Shown here piece after piece: positions 33,176 to 43,830 of a stretch of 64,000 bases of DNA. Made by a program: the position numbers and the translations under genes. The stretch lies in the NCBI GenBank assembly GCA_033297075.1, contig MU858221.1, positions 16,141 to 80,140 on the forward strand, written 5' to 3'. The notes below the pieces were generated by a model, which worked only from the letters and a program-made list of their open reading frames with translations, was not told the origin of the DNA and ran no database searches. Source of the DNA: Rhypophila decipiens (Eukaryota; Ascomycota; Sordariomycetes; Sordariales; Naviculisporaceae). Position 1 is the stretch's first letter; every line of letters begins with the position of its first letter.

Positions 33176-35076
33176 ATGATGGACTTTCTCCTCGTCACAG
33201 GTGCGCACGGCACCCTGCTCTCGCTGTTCCAGCAGCAGCCAAAGCTCCTCGGCGGACTGTCAGACCTCTGTGATGTCCAGACAGCGTGGATCTTGGCAAT
33301 CCTGCCCCTCTACGCTCTCGCCAAGTCCAACTCGCTCCCCGGCGGACGACATCTCCTCCAAGGACTAGCAGCTTCCCTCGCGATCTGGGCCTGGAAGTTT
33401 TCCAAGACCAGCACCACAACGATCCTCTCCAAAGATAACTATCTCCAATCGACCGCGCTCTACCTCGCCCTACAAGTCCTCTCCTCCCTGTACACAGCTT
33501 TCATCGGGCCACTCTCTCAAGTTCCCGGCCCCCTGTTCGCAAAGCTATCAGCATATTACCTCCCCTACGAACTCCTCTACCGGGGCAACAACTTCACGAC
33601 CCTCTTTGCGCGTCTACATGCGAAATACGGCCCAGTCGTGCGCATCGCACCCGACGAAGTCCACGTCAAAGGCTCGATAGACGCCTACAACCGCATCTAC
33701 AACCAGCGTTTTGATAAAGAAGCCGCCCTCTACAAATGCTTCGGCGAGGACGAGTCGTCGTTTGGTGAACTCACCTACTCGGCTGCAAAGGCCCGCAAAG
33801 ATCAGCTCTCGGGCTTATTCACCCGCTCAGGCGTCAAAGGACTCGAGCACGTCATTCGGCAGAATGTAGAGCGAACGATCCATCGCCTGGTGGAGGAATG
33901 TGCCTCTACCAAAACCAGCACCGACTTTCTGCTAGCAATGAAGTGTCTAGCCGTTGATGTCATCACCACGTTTTGTTTCGCCAAAAACATCTCGGCAGTG
34001 GAGACACCTGGTTTCAAGGCGCCGATTATCATGGCCATGGAAGCTTCGTTATTCAACTTTCTAGTGTTTATGAATTTCCCGCTTGTCAACAAGATTATCT
34101 TCTCGCTGCCGCCCTGGTTGTCGCGCATCACGGCGCCGGAATTGGGCGGCTTGTTTGACTTGCAGGAACTGTTGCAAGGGCAGATTGACGAGTTGCAAGA
34201 AGATCCAAAGAGGTTGGATAGTGTACCCCACAAGACCATCTATCACCCGCTTTTGGAGACGGGCACGAGAAAGTCGTTGTATGAAGAGGGCCAGGCTATG
34301 TTGTTTGGTGGGACGGACACGGTCAGTAATACGCTTATGTTGCTTGTTTTTTATGTTTTGAGTACGCCTGGGGTGGAGGAAAGGTTGCTTGATGAGTTGA
34401 GACGGCCGGGGGTGTGGGAGGATATCAAGGGCGACGCGCCCGAGTGGGACACGCTTGAGAAGTTGCCTTATCTGTCGGCTGTCATCAAGGAGGCGCTGAG
34501 GTTGACGCCTGGTGTGGCCGCTGCTCAGAAGCGTGTGGTTGGGAAGGGCGGGTTTGAGCTCGAGGTTGATGGGAAGGACTATCAGATCTCGGAAGGGACG
34601 ATTCTTCATGCTTCGTCTTTCCTGGTCAATACCGACCCTGAGCTGTGGCCTGAGCCGAAGCGGTTCCGGCCTGCGAGGTGGTTGGAGGTTGACGCCAAGG
34701 AGAGGAGGGCCATGGAGGCCAATTTGGTTACCTTTTCCAAGGGCCCGAGAATGTGCATGGGTATGAAGTAAGTGATTAAACTACCTTTGCAAGTTGACTT
34801 TGGATTGAAAGCAGAAGGGCTAACTTGGAGAATGTGTTCACAGTCTGGCATATTGCGAGCTGTATATCGCCGTTGCCACCATGTTCCGGAAGCTGGAGAT
34901 GAAGGTTGACGGAACAACGTGAGTACCCACCGCCCAGATTTGTTTCTTCCCGACGGTAACTAACAGTTGATGCTCATCGGCGTAGGGAGCAAGACATCTG
35001 GACATATCGCGAGTGCTTCATTCCGTGGTACTATGGCAAGCACCTGCGCATCGTCGCCAAGGAAAGGTCGGACTGA
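33176..35076 (+). CDS. Cytochrome P450, trichodiene-oxygenase-like group
   Basis: Three exons, 33176-34767, 34844-34918 and 34986-35076, join to 585 residues. The N-terminus is unusually long: about 115 residues with two or three hydrophobic segments before the hinge VPGPLFAKLS. Motifs present: I-helix FGGTDTVSNT, K-helix KEALR, FRPARW, and the haem loop FSKGPRMCMG at 520-529 (Cys527). The FxKGPRxCxG loop and the KYGPVVRIAPDEVHV region are typical of the fungal group containing trichodiene oxygenase and other CYP58/CYP68-like enzymes. Two adjacent Met codons start the protein; an open frame upstream to 32948 lacks conserved sequence. It is paired divergently with the other P450. Confidence 0.87.
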
Positions 35077-36671
35077 GTGGTGGGTATTGGCAGGAGGCGC
35101 GGGCTAGTCACGGTGGAGCATGCTGGATTGAAGGATTGTGGGGTCCGGTAGTCTATGTACCGTATTGGCGCCCCACCACCGGAACGCCGGCGATATGTTT
35201 GGAAACTTTTGACCAGCCAATGGCAACATGTTATAATGGTGGACGGTTTCTTGGGTCTTTTCATATTGGGTTCGGAACTTGGACATCTTGACGCATATGC
35301 ACAAGCATGCTGTTTGTAGCATCTCTTAGGCCCAACCATGTCAGACGAGGGCAGCCATATACGGCCAGTTCCGCCGTCTGAACAATCAAGACGAGACAAC
35401 GCATGTAGACTACTGACTGAATCTGCCGCCGAGAACAAAGACCCGGGGTGGCGGTTGTAACTCCGAGGCGGCGTTGCATTGCTAGAGGTAGTCGGACTCG
35501 GCGGGCTTGGTTGTGGAGCCCCGTTCACGATGCGGATCATGCCATGAGACCGACGACCCGATGCCGAGCAAGTACTTTGCATCTCTTGGTAGCAACTATA
35601 GTTGGTGTTACTACACTAGTAGCATCTCGATTTCGTAAATCGCCGTCGGAGATTTTGGTTTCATAGTGTACTAGGTCACAGGTTTTGCCGGCCGTCTTGG
35701 CCCACATCTCCATGTCCCACCTATTGGTGTTTTCGAGTCTACTATCAGGAACCAAAACTATGCCCTTATATGTCTCTTGCTTGTCCTGCGCTGGTGACAA
35801 GTCAACCTCCTTAGCAGTAGGGGGAGTGAACGAAATCTCGACAACCGAGATCTTCCTTCAGTTGTGGACTGCTTGTATAGACATATGAGATGACGAAATC
35901 TGGAACAGGGCCACATAGGGCCCCAGAGCAAGTCCTGGAAAAATAGGAATATAAGATAAAGCCTAAATAGCAGTGAGATCATGACCCCCATAATCCGATA
36001 CTCAGTCAACGGACCCGAGGGGGAACAAACCACAGGTGCCAAGAAGGCAGATTCGAGGCCCACAGAGACGTTTGGTCATGCGCTTGCAAGACCAATGCCG
36101 GCTGCGGATATGCCTTGCGATCTTGCTATCACCAGTCTGGTGCTTAGTGGTGTGATTACGGAGTTTTGTGGCAACTTGGTGCTTGAATAGTTCTCGGCCT
36201 TCTCCATGTTGCTGTAACGGGGTCAGTGACTTATCTCCATTGGTGTTCACTAATACTACCATATCAGTCTGTAGCGGAATCCTGAAGGATTTTCTAGGCT
36301 CCACACCAAGCCGTCGGTAAATCATGGTTAATGCCAGCATCTCAAACTGTCTCTTGGCCATTCTCCTTAGTCCCGCGGTCATTGGGCGCTTGGCCGCCTT
36401 TTTCTCCATTTGCCGAGACGTCGATACAACCTCAACAGAGCTGCCAGTTTTGCGCAGTCCTGGATCATTCCGTGCAAGTACAAGGAAAAAGCTCAAGGGG
36501 GAGAGGAAACGACGGCCACGAAAAGATATAAAAGGTCCAGAGATTCCCGTCCAACACATGCTTCCTTCACCATCATCTTCATCAGCTCTTCCAGCCTCAT
36601 CTTCAGCATACCACTTCTCATCACACCCAGAACTCGTTTGTTCATCCCCATCAACTCCTCATCCTTTCAAC
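35077..36671. other. Intergenic region
   Basis: Several overlapping open frames on both strands (for example 36002-36559 minus, 185 codons) show no domain, splice partner or codon bias. A TATAAAAG box at 36527-36534 belongs to the next gene. Confidence 0.45.
36527..36534 (+). promoter_or_regulatory. TATA box of the small secreted protein gene
   Basis: TATAAAAG about 138 bp upstream of the ATG at 36672, followed by a CAT/CTT-rich leader. Confidence 0.5.
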
Positions 36672-37215
36672 ATGAAGACCACTTCGATTCTGACCTCTCT
36701 CGTTGCCGTTCTCGGCATGACCACCTCGGTCTCGGCCGACTGCTTTAAAAGCGGCGAGGAATGGTCCAACAAGGACACGGCGCTCGCAAACGCCCGCAAG
36801 GCCTGCGCCGAAGGCGGACTGAGCGGAAGCTACGAGCCCCTGCAAAGGAAGAGTGAGTTGGAATCCTTGGTTTCGTATCCCTCTCAGCCCTACTGACCCA
36901 TATCTCTTGGACTTGTAGGAGCGTGCTACGTGCATACTGGCCGCAACCAAAAGCACGAGTTCAACATCTACAACAAGAACAAGAACGACGTGAAGAGCAT
37001 CACTGTCGACAACTGCGCCTTATTGTTGAGCCGTGAGATCAACGGATGCAAGCACGGAGGCCGTAGAACGGAAGGTGACTGGGAGGCCACGTAAGTCTTG
37101 CCTTTTCCTCTCCCACACGTCCCGCTTATCTACCAATCTGAATCTTGAAACTTCCTGATGCTGACTGCTTCTTCTCTTCTCTAGCTCCGACCCCAACGCC
37201 GGCGCCCAGTGCTAA
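36672..37215 (+). CDS. Six-cysteine small secreted protein (effector-like)
   Basis: Three exons, 36672-36852, 36919-37090 and 37185-37215, join to 127 residues. A signal peptide (1-22, ends SVSA) precedes a compact protein with exactly six Cys at 24, 45, 63, 93, 104 and 127, the last being the C-terminal residue; this suggests three disulfides. KR at 60-61 before the third Cys could be a processing site. Small size, secretion, even Cys count and a strong TATA promoter are features of fungal effectors and antimicrobial peptides, but no family is recognised. Confidence 0.8.
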
Positions 37216-38035
37216 GCTGTGACTGCGAGGTTGTCGAATGGATGTCGACCTTACTTCCGGACGACTGTGAGAGGACCATTTTGTCGGGATCGGGGGTCGG
37301 TGGTTGGTAGGGCCGACTGTCGGGAGAAGCCCTCGAGGGGGTTGGGCGGGGCTGTTGTTGCTTTCCGGCGGGTTGGTTCCCATCCGTCACTTGGCCAGTG
37401 CCCATTGGATTCAGAGCACACCACAGTGGCAGAGGGGTGAAAGGGGGGGGGGGGTGAAGCTAGGACTCAGGCATAGGACTTACAGCTAGTGGGGGAATCC
37501 CAACGAGTACCCCGCGACGAATAGAAATCAAACCCTCCTGTCCTTTGTTTGAATTTTTTGATTGGACGCGTGCTGTGTGTTGTGGCGCCCGGACCAGGCG
37601 ACCTCGATCGCCCTCCTATCAGGATCGTTACCAACATTGAAAGTGTGGCTCAACTGTTAGTGGCTCCACAGTTCGTGGCTCAACTGGCTCAGCGAGCTCG
37701 GTTCAAGACCACTCTCGCCTTGCACGCTCCTGGCTCCTGTAACCATCCTTCCTCACACACGCACTCAACGGTCGAGACAACACATCCAAAAACCTGCATC
37801 TCGCATCTCCTGAGTGCATCCCCCAGCCAAAGTGCCACCTCATCTTCATCTTCATCACCATCCACCATCTCTCTACTCTCTTCGTCACCTATTGTGCCGT
37901 CGCCCTACTCTCTCTCCTGACTGTCGTCCTACTCGCTCTCTCCTGCCTATCGTCGTCTTCCGCAGTGGATTACTGTTGGTCTTTTTCTTCCTAGAGGAAT
38001 TTCACGACAATCAAACGCGACACAAGAGAAAAAGG
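37216..38035. other. Promoter region of family member 2
   Basis: It contains a 12-G run (37443-37454) and, from about 37556, a block homologous to the promoter of member 3 (see separate entry). The rest is a CA/CT-rich leader. Confidence 0.5.
37559..37578 (+). promoter_or_regulatory. Conserved promoter block, copy upstream of member 2
   Basis: TGATTGGAC(G)CGTGC(T)GTGT matches 40621-40640 upstream of member 3, differing at two positions, 477 and 349 bp before the respective starts. It includes a CCAAT box (ATTGG) and a CACGTG-like core. Similarity continues weakly downstream. Confidence 0.55.
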
Positions 38036-39912
38036 ATGGACAAGGAAAACATTCCCCCGACCGCAGAGGCCGTGTCCAGTAAGTCAGCTTCGGCTTCCGA
38101 AACCTTTCCCATCCATCCCCAAGCAGGTCACCCGTTACCGTAAACTCGACCATGCATCTGGCCGCCTAGATCAGAGTCAACTTACCCCTTATGCTTGAGA
38201 TCTGCTGCTGACCGAGCCACTCTTCCACAGCGCCCATTGCGAATACTTCAACACCCAACAACCGTAAGACAGCTCAGCCAAAGAGCACCGCCAGAACAAC
38301 CACTACGCCAATGGCCACTACGGACGAGCCCATCTCGGCAATCCCAGCCAATACTCAGACCACCAGCCAGCAGAATGCCCAAACTGCCCCAACAATTACA
38401 GCAGCCCCCCCCCACCCCCCGACGCGTTCTTCTGCCAGGCTCGCTGGCAAAGGAAGCACGAAGCTCGCCACAAATGGCAAGGGCAAAACTTCCACCAAGG
38501 GCAAAGCCGCCGCTAAAGCCAAGACCGCCGCCAACTGCCATCCGCAGCCCAGACCCCAGACACCTGCTCAGCAACTGGCAGCTGAGGCGGCGAAGAAGGC
38601 TGCGGCTGCTCACACCAATAGCTTGCCAACCCAGGAGAGCTTCGTAAGAGGGGGCACTGCTGCTATCCCGTCCAACTCATCAAACCCAATCAATCGGGAC
38701 CAAGAAACCACTTCCTCGCTAGCGCCAGCATCAGCAGCACCTGGTATCGTCGAGTTAACTGCCCATGAGAAGAGAATCATGGCAATCTGCAAATCGGACA
38801 ATCCCCTGGCGAGCGCCAGGGCCTTCTATCTCGAGGGTGTGCGTGACGAAATGAGACACGCCGGCCTTAACAAGAAGTCGATCGCACAGCCAAGAATACC
38901 GCAAGAGACTCTGGACCTCGCGGCTGGTGAGATCCTTCGTATGGCCGAGAAGGTCACTTTGCAGCTGGAGGAGAAAGTGAGGAAGGCCGAGCAAGCTCGG
39001 GAAAAGGCTCATCTCAATGCTTCCATGGGCGAGGGAAACCAAGTTGGCTCCTCGACTGGCCATGTGTCTCAGGTCAATGTTCCAACGCCCGTGAACAATG
39101 TTGGATTGGGCTCGAGTTCCGCAGCCGCCATGGACTCGAAGGGAAAGGGGCTGGCCACTGAGGAGCAGCAGGCAACGCCCGAAAGCACTTGGATTCTCGG
39201 TGCGCACGCCGATCGGCCCGGGGCAAAAGTCGAGACCGATGCTCTCATGACTGAAAGCAATGCCGACGTTGGCGTTGCCGGAGGGTCCAGTGGGCAAGTC
39301 AACGCTAGGATACCCCATGATACAGCCGAGCTCGAGACGCATCTAGCCTCTGTCACTGACTTGACGAGAGTGGCGCCGCTTTCTAAAGAACAAGGAGACA
39401 AAAAGGATCCAGCCAGTGAGGAAGAAGGCGCCAAAGCCAATACGAACGACCTCGCCTCCGCGGAAATCGAGGAACTAGTGCAGAAGATCCTGAAGGCTGT
39501 ACGTGTCATAGCCGGCACCGATGCTACTCCCAACACTCTCGGCGCAGAAGAACCCCAATCCCAGGCTGGCACCTCCAATGCCGACGTCGCAATGGGAGAC
39601 AGCGACCTCGAGGCAGCCCATACAACCGGCAACAAGCTGAAGAGAAAGGCGGACGCCATCGAGGTGGAAGGGCCCAGCGGCGAGGAGCCGCCAAAGAAGC
39701 AAAAAGCAATCATCGCTCTCCCATTTAGGGATCTTGTGCCGCCGATGACGGACCTCAAACTGAAATTCAAGGGCAAAGTCTTCATGACTATAGGAACGGA
39801 TGCCAATTGGACGAGAGGGTATCACATTCCCGGACCCCATGGACATGGTTTCTCTACTAAAGCGCCTACAGACAGTGGGGGTAGTTGTCTCTTCTGGGGC
39901 TATTGGCGATGA
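38036..39912 (+). CDS. Basic low-complexity protein family, member 2 (intact)
   Basis: Exons 38036-38078 and 38231-39912 join to 574 residues; the first exon (starting MDKENIPPTAEAVS) ends in phase 1. An Ala/Thr/Lys-rich region with TRSSARLAGKG leads to a helical block at about 192-265 (HEKRIMAICKS, PLASARAFYL, TLDLAAGEIL, then Glu/Lys-rich LEEKVRKAEQAR, probably coiled coil) that is clearly shared with member 3. The bipartite basic signature (KRK, 15 residues, KKQK) precedes a hydrophobic/basic end (LPFRDL, LKLKFKGK). Likely nuclear. No known domain recognised. Together with member 3 it forms a tandem duplication including the promoter. Confidence 0.7.
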
Positions 39913-40082
39913 ACACGAGGTCATTTTGAGCTTGGGACAAGGTTCTTTCTTTGATTCTTCCTACATCGCGGTAGTGGTGTTTTGTCACGAATTTATTGCG
40001 ACATTGTGGTTTAGGGGCATGGATAATGGATAACGGAGTCTGGGTGCTTTCACGGTTTAGGGGTTCTCTTTTTCCTTTTTTC

Positions 40083-40347
40083 ATGACTAGATATGTATGA
40101 CCTCGAGATGGCTGGCATTACTCCGGAGTCGGTTATGGATTTCTTTGGTTCTTTTACACCCATTTGGCTATCCTAGTATTAGTTTGCGGGCAGATGGCAA
40201 GCAAAGCAGGTTGGGCTTTTCTTTTCTTTTATGGCTAGATATGTATGACCTCGAGGTGGCTGGCATTGCTCTGGAGGTTGGTTATGGATTTCTGTGGTAA
40301 CTTTTACAACATTTGGTTTTCCTGGTAATTGTCAAGGGCAGATTGCA
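40083..40347. repeat. Two tandem copies of a 148-bp sequence
   Basis: ATGACTAGATATGTATGACC at 40083 recurs with one change at 40231, and similarity continues through GGTTATGGATTTCT to GGGCAGAT.GCA. Many of the visible differences are transitions. It lies in the 3' region of member 2. Confidence 0.85.
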
Positions 40348-40620
40348 TGGCACCCAGAGTCGGCGTTAACGGTATCATATAGATGATACCAGCTTATCCT
40401 TTATTTAGAGGATTCATAGGTACATAACAAGGCTAAGGTGCCAAGTGCTGGACCCACCTTTTCTGTCCAAAACCTACATTTCCAAGTCCACCACCATGGC
40501 TACGGCTGAAACAATTGCTCGCAAACACAACGCTTGATTCATGTAGTACTTCCAATTGAATATGCTACGGTGCTCTCGTATGCTAAAGCCGGCACGGAAA
40601 TCCGCTCTATCTGAATGTTT

Positions 40621-40640
40621 TGATTGGACACGTGCCGTGT
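40621..40640 (+). promoter_or_regulatory. Conserved promoter block, copy upstream of member 3
   Basis: Counterpart of 37559-37578; it contains ATTGG (CCAAT box) directly followed by ACACGTG. Conservation between otherwise diverged upstream regions suggests a functional element or recent common origin. Confidence 0.55.
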
Positions 40641-40969
40641 TTAGCTACGCAGGGACCAAGTGTGCCCCTCGATCTGCCCCCCAATCAGAAGCCCCTTTTC
40701 CAAAGCCGTTTCGAACCAAGCTAGCCCCACGAGCCGGATTTAAAACCACTTCCGCACGCCTTGGCACTTGCAAGCTTCCAAGTCGAGCTCCTGCGACCAT
40801 CCTCCCTTGCAAACCGATCGAGCAACCACACCTGCAAACTCGCATCTCACCACTCACCTCCTGAGCTTAACGGACCCGAGATTTCTTTCTCCCTTACTCT
40901 GCTCCGCCATTGCATCCACGTTCTTCTTGACAGAACTACTTTGCGACAAACATCATCGGCTACTACACA

Positions 40970-43162
40970 ATGGACAAGATGAGTTTGGGAGACATTCCAC
41001 AGAGCCAGGATCAGGCATCCGGTAAGCCATTTCTTGCTATTTCACTCGTCTCCATCCTCGGGATGCTGTTCAATGCTGCCTTTGAGTTTGATTTGTTTTG
41101 GAAGCTTGGTTCTGCATTCCGGTGACAAGATACACCAAAGAATGCCTCCTGTACTGAAAGAGTCGCTAACAAAGCTCTTAGCAACCACACCTGCTGTCAA
41201 TTCCGCTGCAAACAGTAGTCAGAATAGCACGAAACCTGGAGAAGCTTCTAGCCAGTCTATCACGCCGCCAGTTGCCGCTCTCGTCTCTCCTGTTTCGGGA
41301 AGCGTCGCGAACCCTGGCTCTCAGACCGCTGCTATCGTTCCCATCTCGGGGAGCGAGACCAACTCTGTCGCCCATCAGACTGCCCCAGCTGGAGCACCCA
41401 GCACAACAGATCCTCCCATTCGGCGCAGTCCCCGCGGTATCGCAGCCCAAGACACCATGACACCCAGACCAGGCCACGGCACTTCAAAACCTTCCTCCAA
41501 AGGCAAGCAGCCGGCGAAGGGCAACTTGCAGATGAGGTGTCAGACCCCCGCCCAGCTGCTCCTCCAGGAACAGTGGAAGAAGGATGCTGCCGCCCTCACC
41601 CAAAGCCTCCCAATCGGGGAGAGCTTTGTGAGAGGCGACGGTGCTGCCAGCTCCGAGCCTTCGAGTGCCTCGAGACCCATACACCAGCAGCAGGGTTCAA
41701 GTTCCGCCGTAGCCTCAGCATCGCCGGCAAATGATGTTCAGCTCAGCAAACAAGAGAAGAAAATACTCGCTATAGGGAAATCAAACGATCCCCTGGCCAG
41801 CGCCAAGGAGTACTATCTCTGTACTGTGCGTGCGGAGTTGGAGCAATCCGGTAGGCAAGTTCCCGCCCGGGGGCCATATATCCCGACGCAGACACTGGAT
41901 CTAGCGGCTGGTCAGATACTTTCTCTTGTCGAGCAGATGACGCCTAGGCTAGAAGAGCGAATCAAGAAGGCCGAGGAGGCTCGTCGTGAGGCTGATGGCG
42001 ATTCTGCCAAGGGCGACAGCAATGGCGCTTACGGTCCTACGATTGCGACCACTGCCAATGACCAAGAGACGTGCCCATCTATTAAGAAGGAAGACTCCAT
42101 CACACCCGAGGAGCAGTTACTGAGTGACATCACTCAGTCTCATGGGAAGGCTGATTCCGACACGCCAGCTGAAAGCAACACCGAGGTTGGAAACGCGAAT
42201 CGTCCCAGAGCTGAAGTGGCTGTTGTTAAGGCGGAGGACATTGAGTTTGGCCTCGGTCCCGCGATTGTCATTGACGCGACGGGCAAGGGTCTCGTCACTG
42301 AAGAGATGGAGATTGGCGCCGTGGAATCACTCCCAGGGAGCATTGAGATTCGGGAAGCGGAAACACAGCAATTGGAGCCCGGCCTGGACGTTCCTATGGC
42401 TGCGGTTGCAGGCAATTCCGATGCTGACGCTGGCGCTGCCTGGGGAGCCAGGGCAGACGTGGATGTCCAGATGGCGGAGATTGAGAACAACACGGAGGTT
42501 GGGCCCAGTGCTTCATATGTCAACGCAGTATCAGAAGGAGTGCCAGCCCCTGAAGAGAGCGAGCCCGCGGCGCGAAGCAGCCAGCGGCCGAGAGCACCGC
42601 AGCTCAACGGGTCCAGACCCAGCACCCCGCAAATGTGACCGATGTTGAGATGGTCGGCCACAACGATACTGTTGCCACCACCGCCAGCATCATCGCCGGG
42701 AGCGACATGGCGCTTGCCAACATCCTTGGGGGCGCCGATCTACCAGAGAAGAAGGGTTCTGCTAGAACAGAACCAAGGATTAAGATTGAAACACCGGACA
42801 TTGAAGAACTCGGTGCGTCCATGGCCGACAACAGCACGGAAGTTGCCACCAGAGAACCCAAAATCGAGATTAAGAGCCCGAGTTTGGGTGTGGTGCCTCG
42901 ATGGCCGACAGCACCACGGCAGTTGTCAGAGCAAGCGAAGCCAAGCTCACTGGAGCTGAAACGAAAGGCATCGGCTGTCGAGGAGGAAGGCTCAAGCAGC
43001 GAGCAGCGAGCAGCCAGACCCAAAGAAGAGACAGCTGTTCCCGGTCAGGGAGATTAGACTGGGGTACAGGGGCAAAGCTATTACCCTCAAGATAGATGCT
43101 CTCTCCACGAGGATCGTGCCCCATCCCAGAAGCCAGGACGATAGCGTTGCCAATTAGGTCTG
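40970..43162 (+). pseudogene. Basic low-complexity protein family, member 3 (two frame changes)
   Basis: Exons 40970-41021 and 41182-42638 give 502 residues in one frame; the first exon ends in phase 1 and the intron has a GCTAAC branch site. The helical block shared with member 2 is intact (about 205-280: KQEKKILAIGKS, PLASAKEYYL, TLDLAAGQIL, LEERIKKAEEARR). Between about 42550 and 42600 coding similarity moves to another frame, which runs to about 43010 and contains the signature start (ELKRKASAVEEEGSSSEQ). It then returns to the first frame, which encodes PKKRQLFPVREIRLGYRGK and stops at TAG 43160-43162, matching the end of member 2. Two compensating indels explain this; a pseudogene or sequencing errors are both possible. 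Confidence 0.55.
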
Positions 43163-43830
43163 CTGCGGTGCAGGCAGATGGGGCTTGCTTGTTTCTGTTG
43201 GATACTCGTTGCAATCCAGAGTCTGACAGGTTAGTTGGACTGTATTATTGTTCTTATGTCTGGTGGCAAGGGGTTCTGTTCTTTTCACGGAGTTTTGTTT
43301 GCCTTGGGATATCAGGGCGCAGGTCATGCATAGACCTTGAGGGTATTGACAGATTGCACTTGGGAATAGTTTTTTAATATGACTAGCTAAACTGGTGTTG
43401 ATTTAAGGGTTAGTTGTAAGGAAAGCAAAGTCGGGCGTTGACGTTGTACAAGCCTTGTACTATGTCTACAAGGCGAGGCCACTCTCTTACTGAAATGGGA
43501 ATAATCAAGATAATGAATACTCCTCCTATTTTTTTGCGCAGACACGAAGTTGTAACTTTGATGATGATTAGTTGATTTCGGTTCCGTTAGATATGGTACC
43601 TTCAGGATACTTCTCTGTTGTCGTCGCAAGGTCAAATTCGACTCCTGTTTGACTACCTTTCGGTGATTATGTCATCAAGGAGGGTGAGTTGCAGAAGCGG
43701 GGTAACAATTCGAGCTGTTTTCTTTAGGCATCACTCACATTAACACGGATATTGTTGCCACCTGCGAGACATTTCGACATCATCCTCGAGGCTCAGATCT
43801 TTCAAGGGGCTCCAGTCTCGCGTCAGAGGA
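43163..43830. other. Intergenic region
   Basis: No gene seen between member 3 and the HET-domain gene. Confidence 0.5.

Larger units (their letters stand above)
39913..40969. other. Intergenic region with a tandem duplication
   Basis: It holds the 148-bp tandem duplication listed separately and the promoter of member 3. No gene supported. Confidence 0.55.

Noticed and set aside
36002..36559. 185-codon minus-strand frame
   Set aside because: No conserved motif and overlapped by the promoter of the secreted protein gene.
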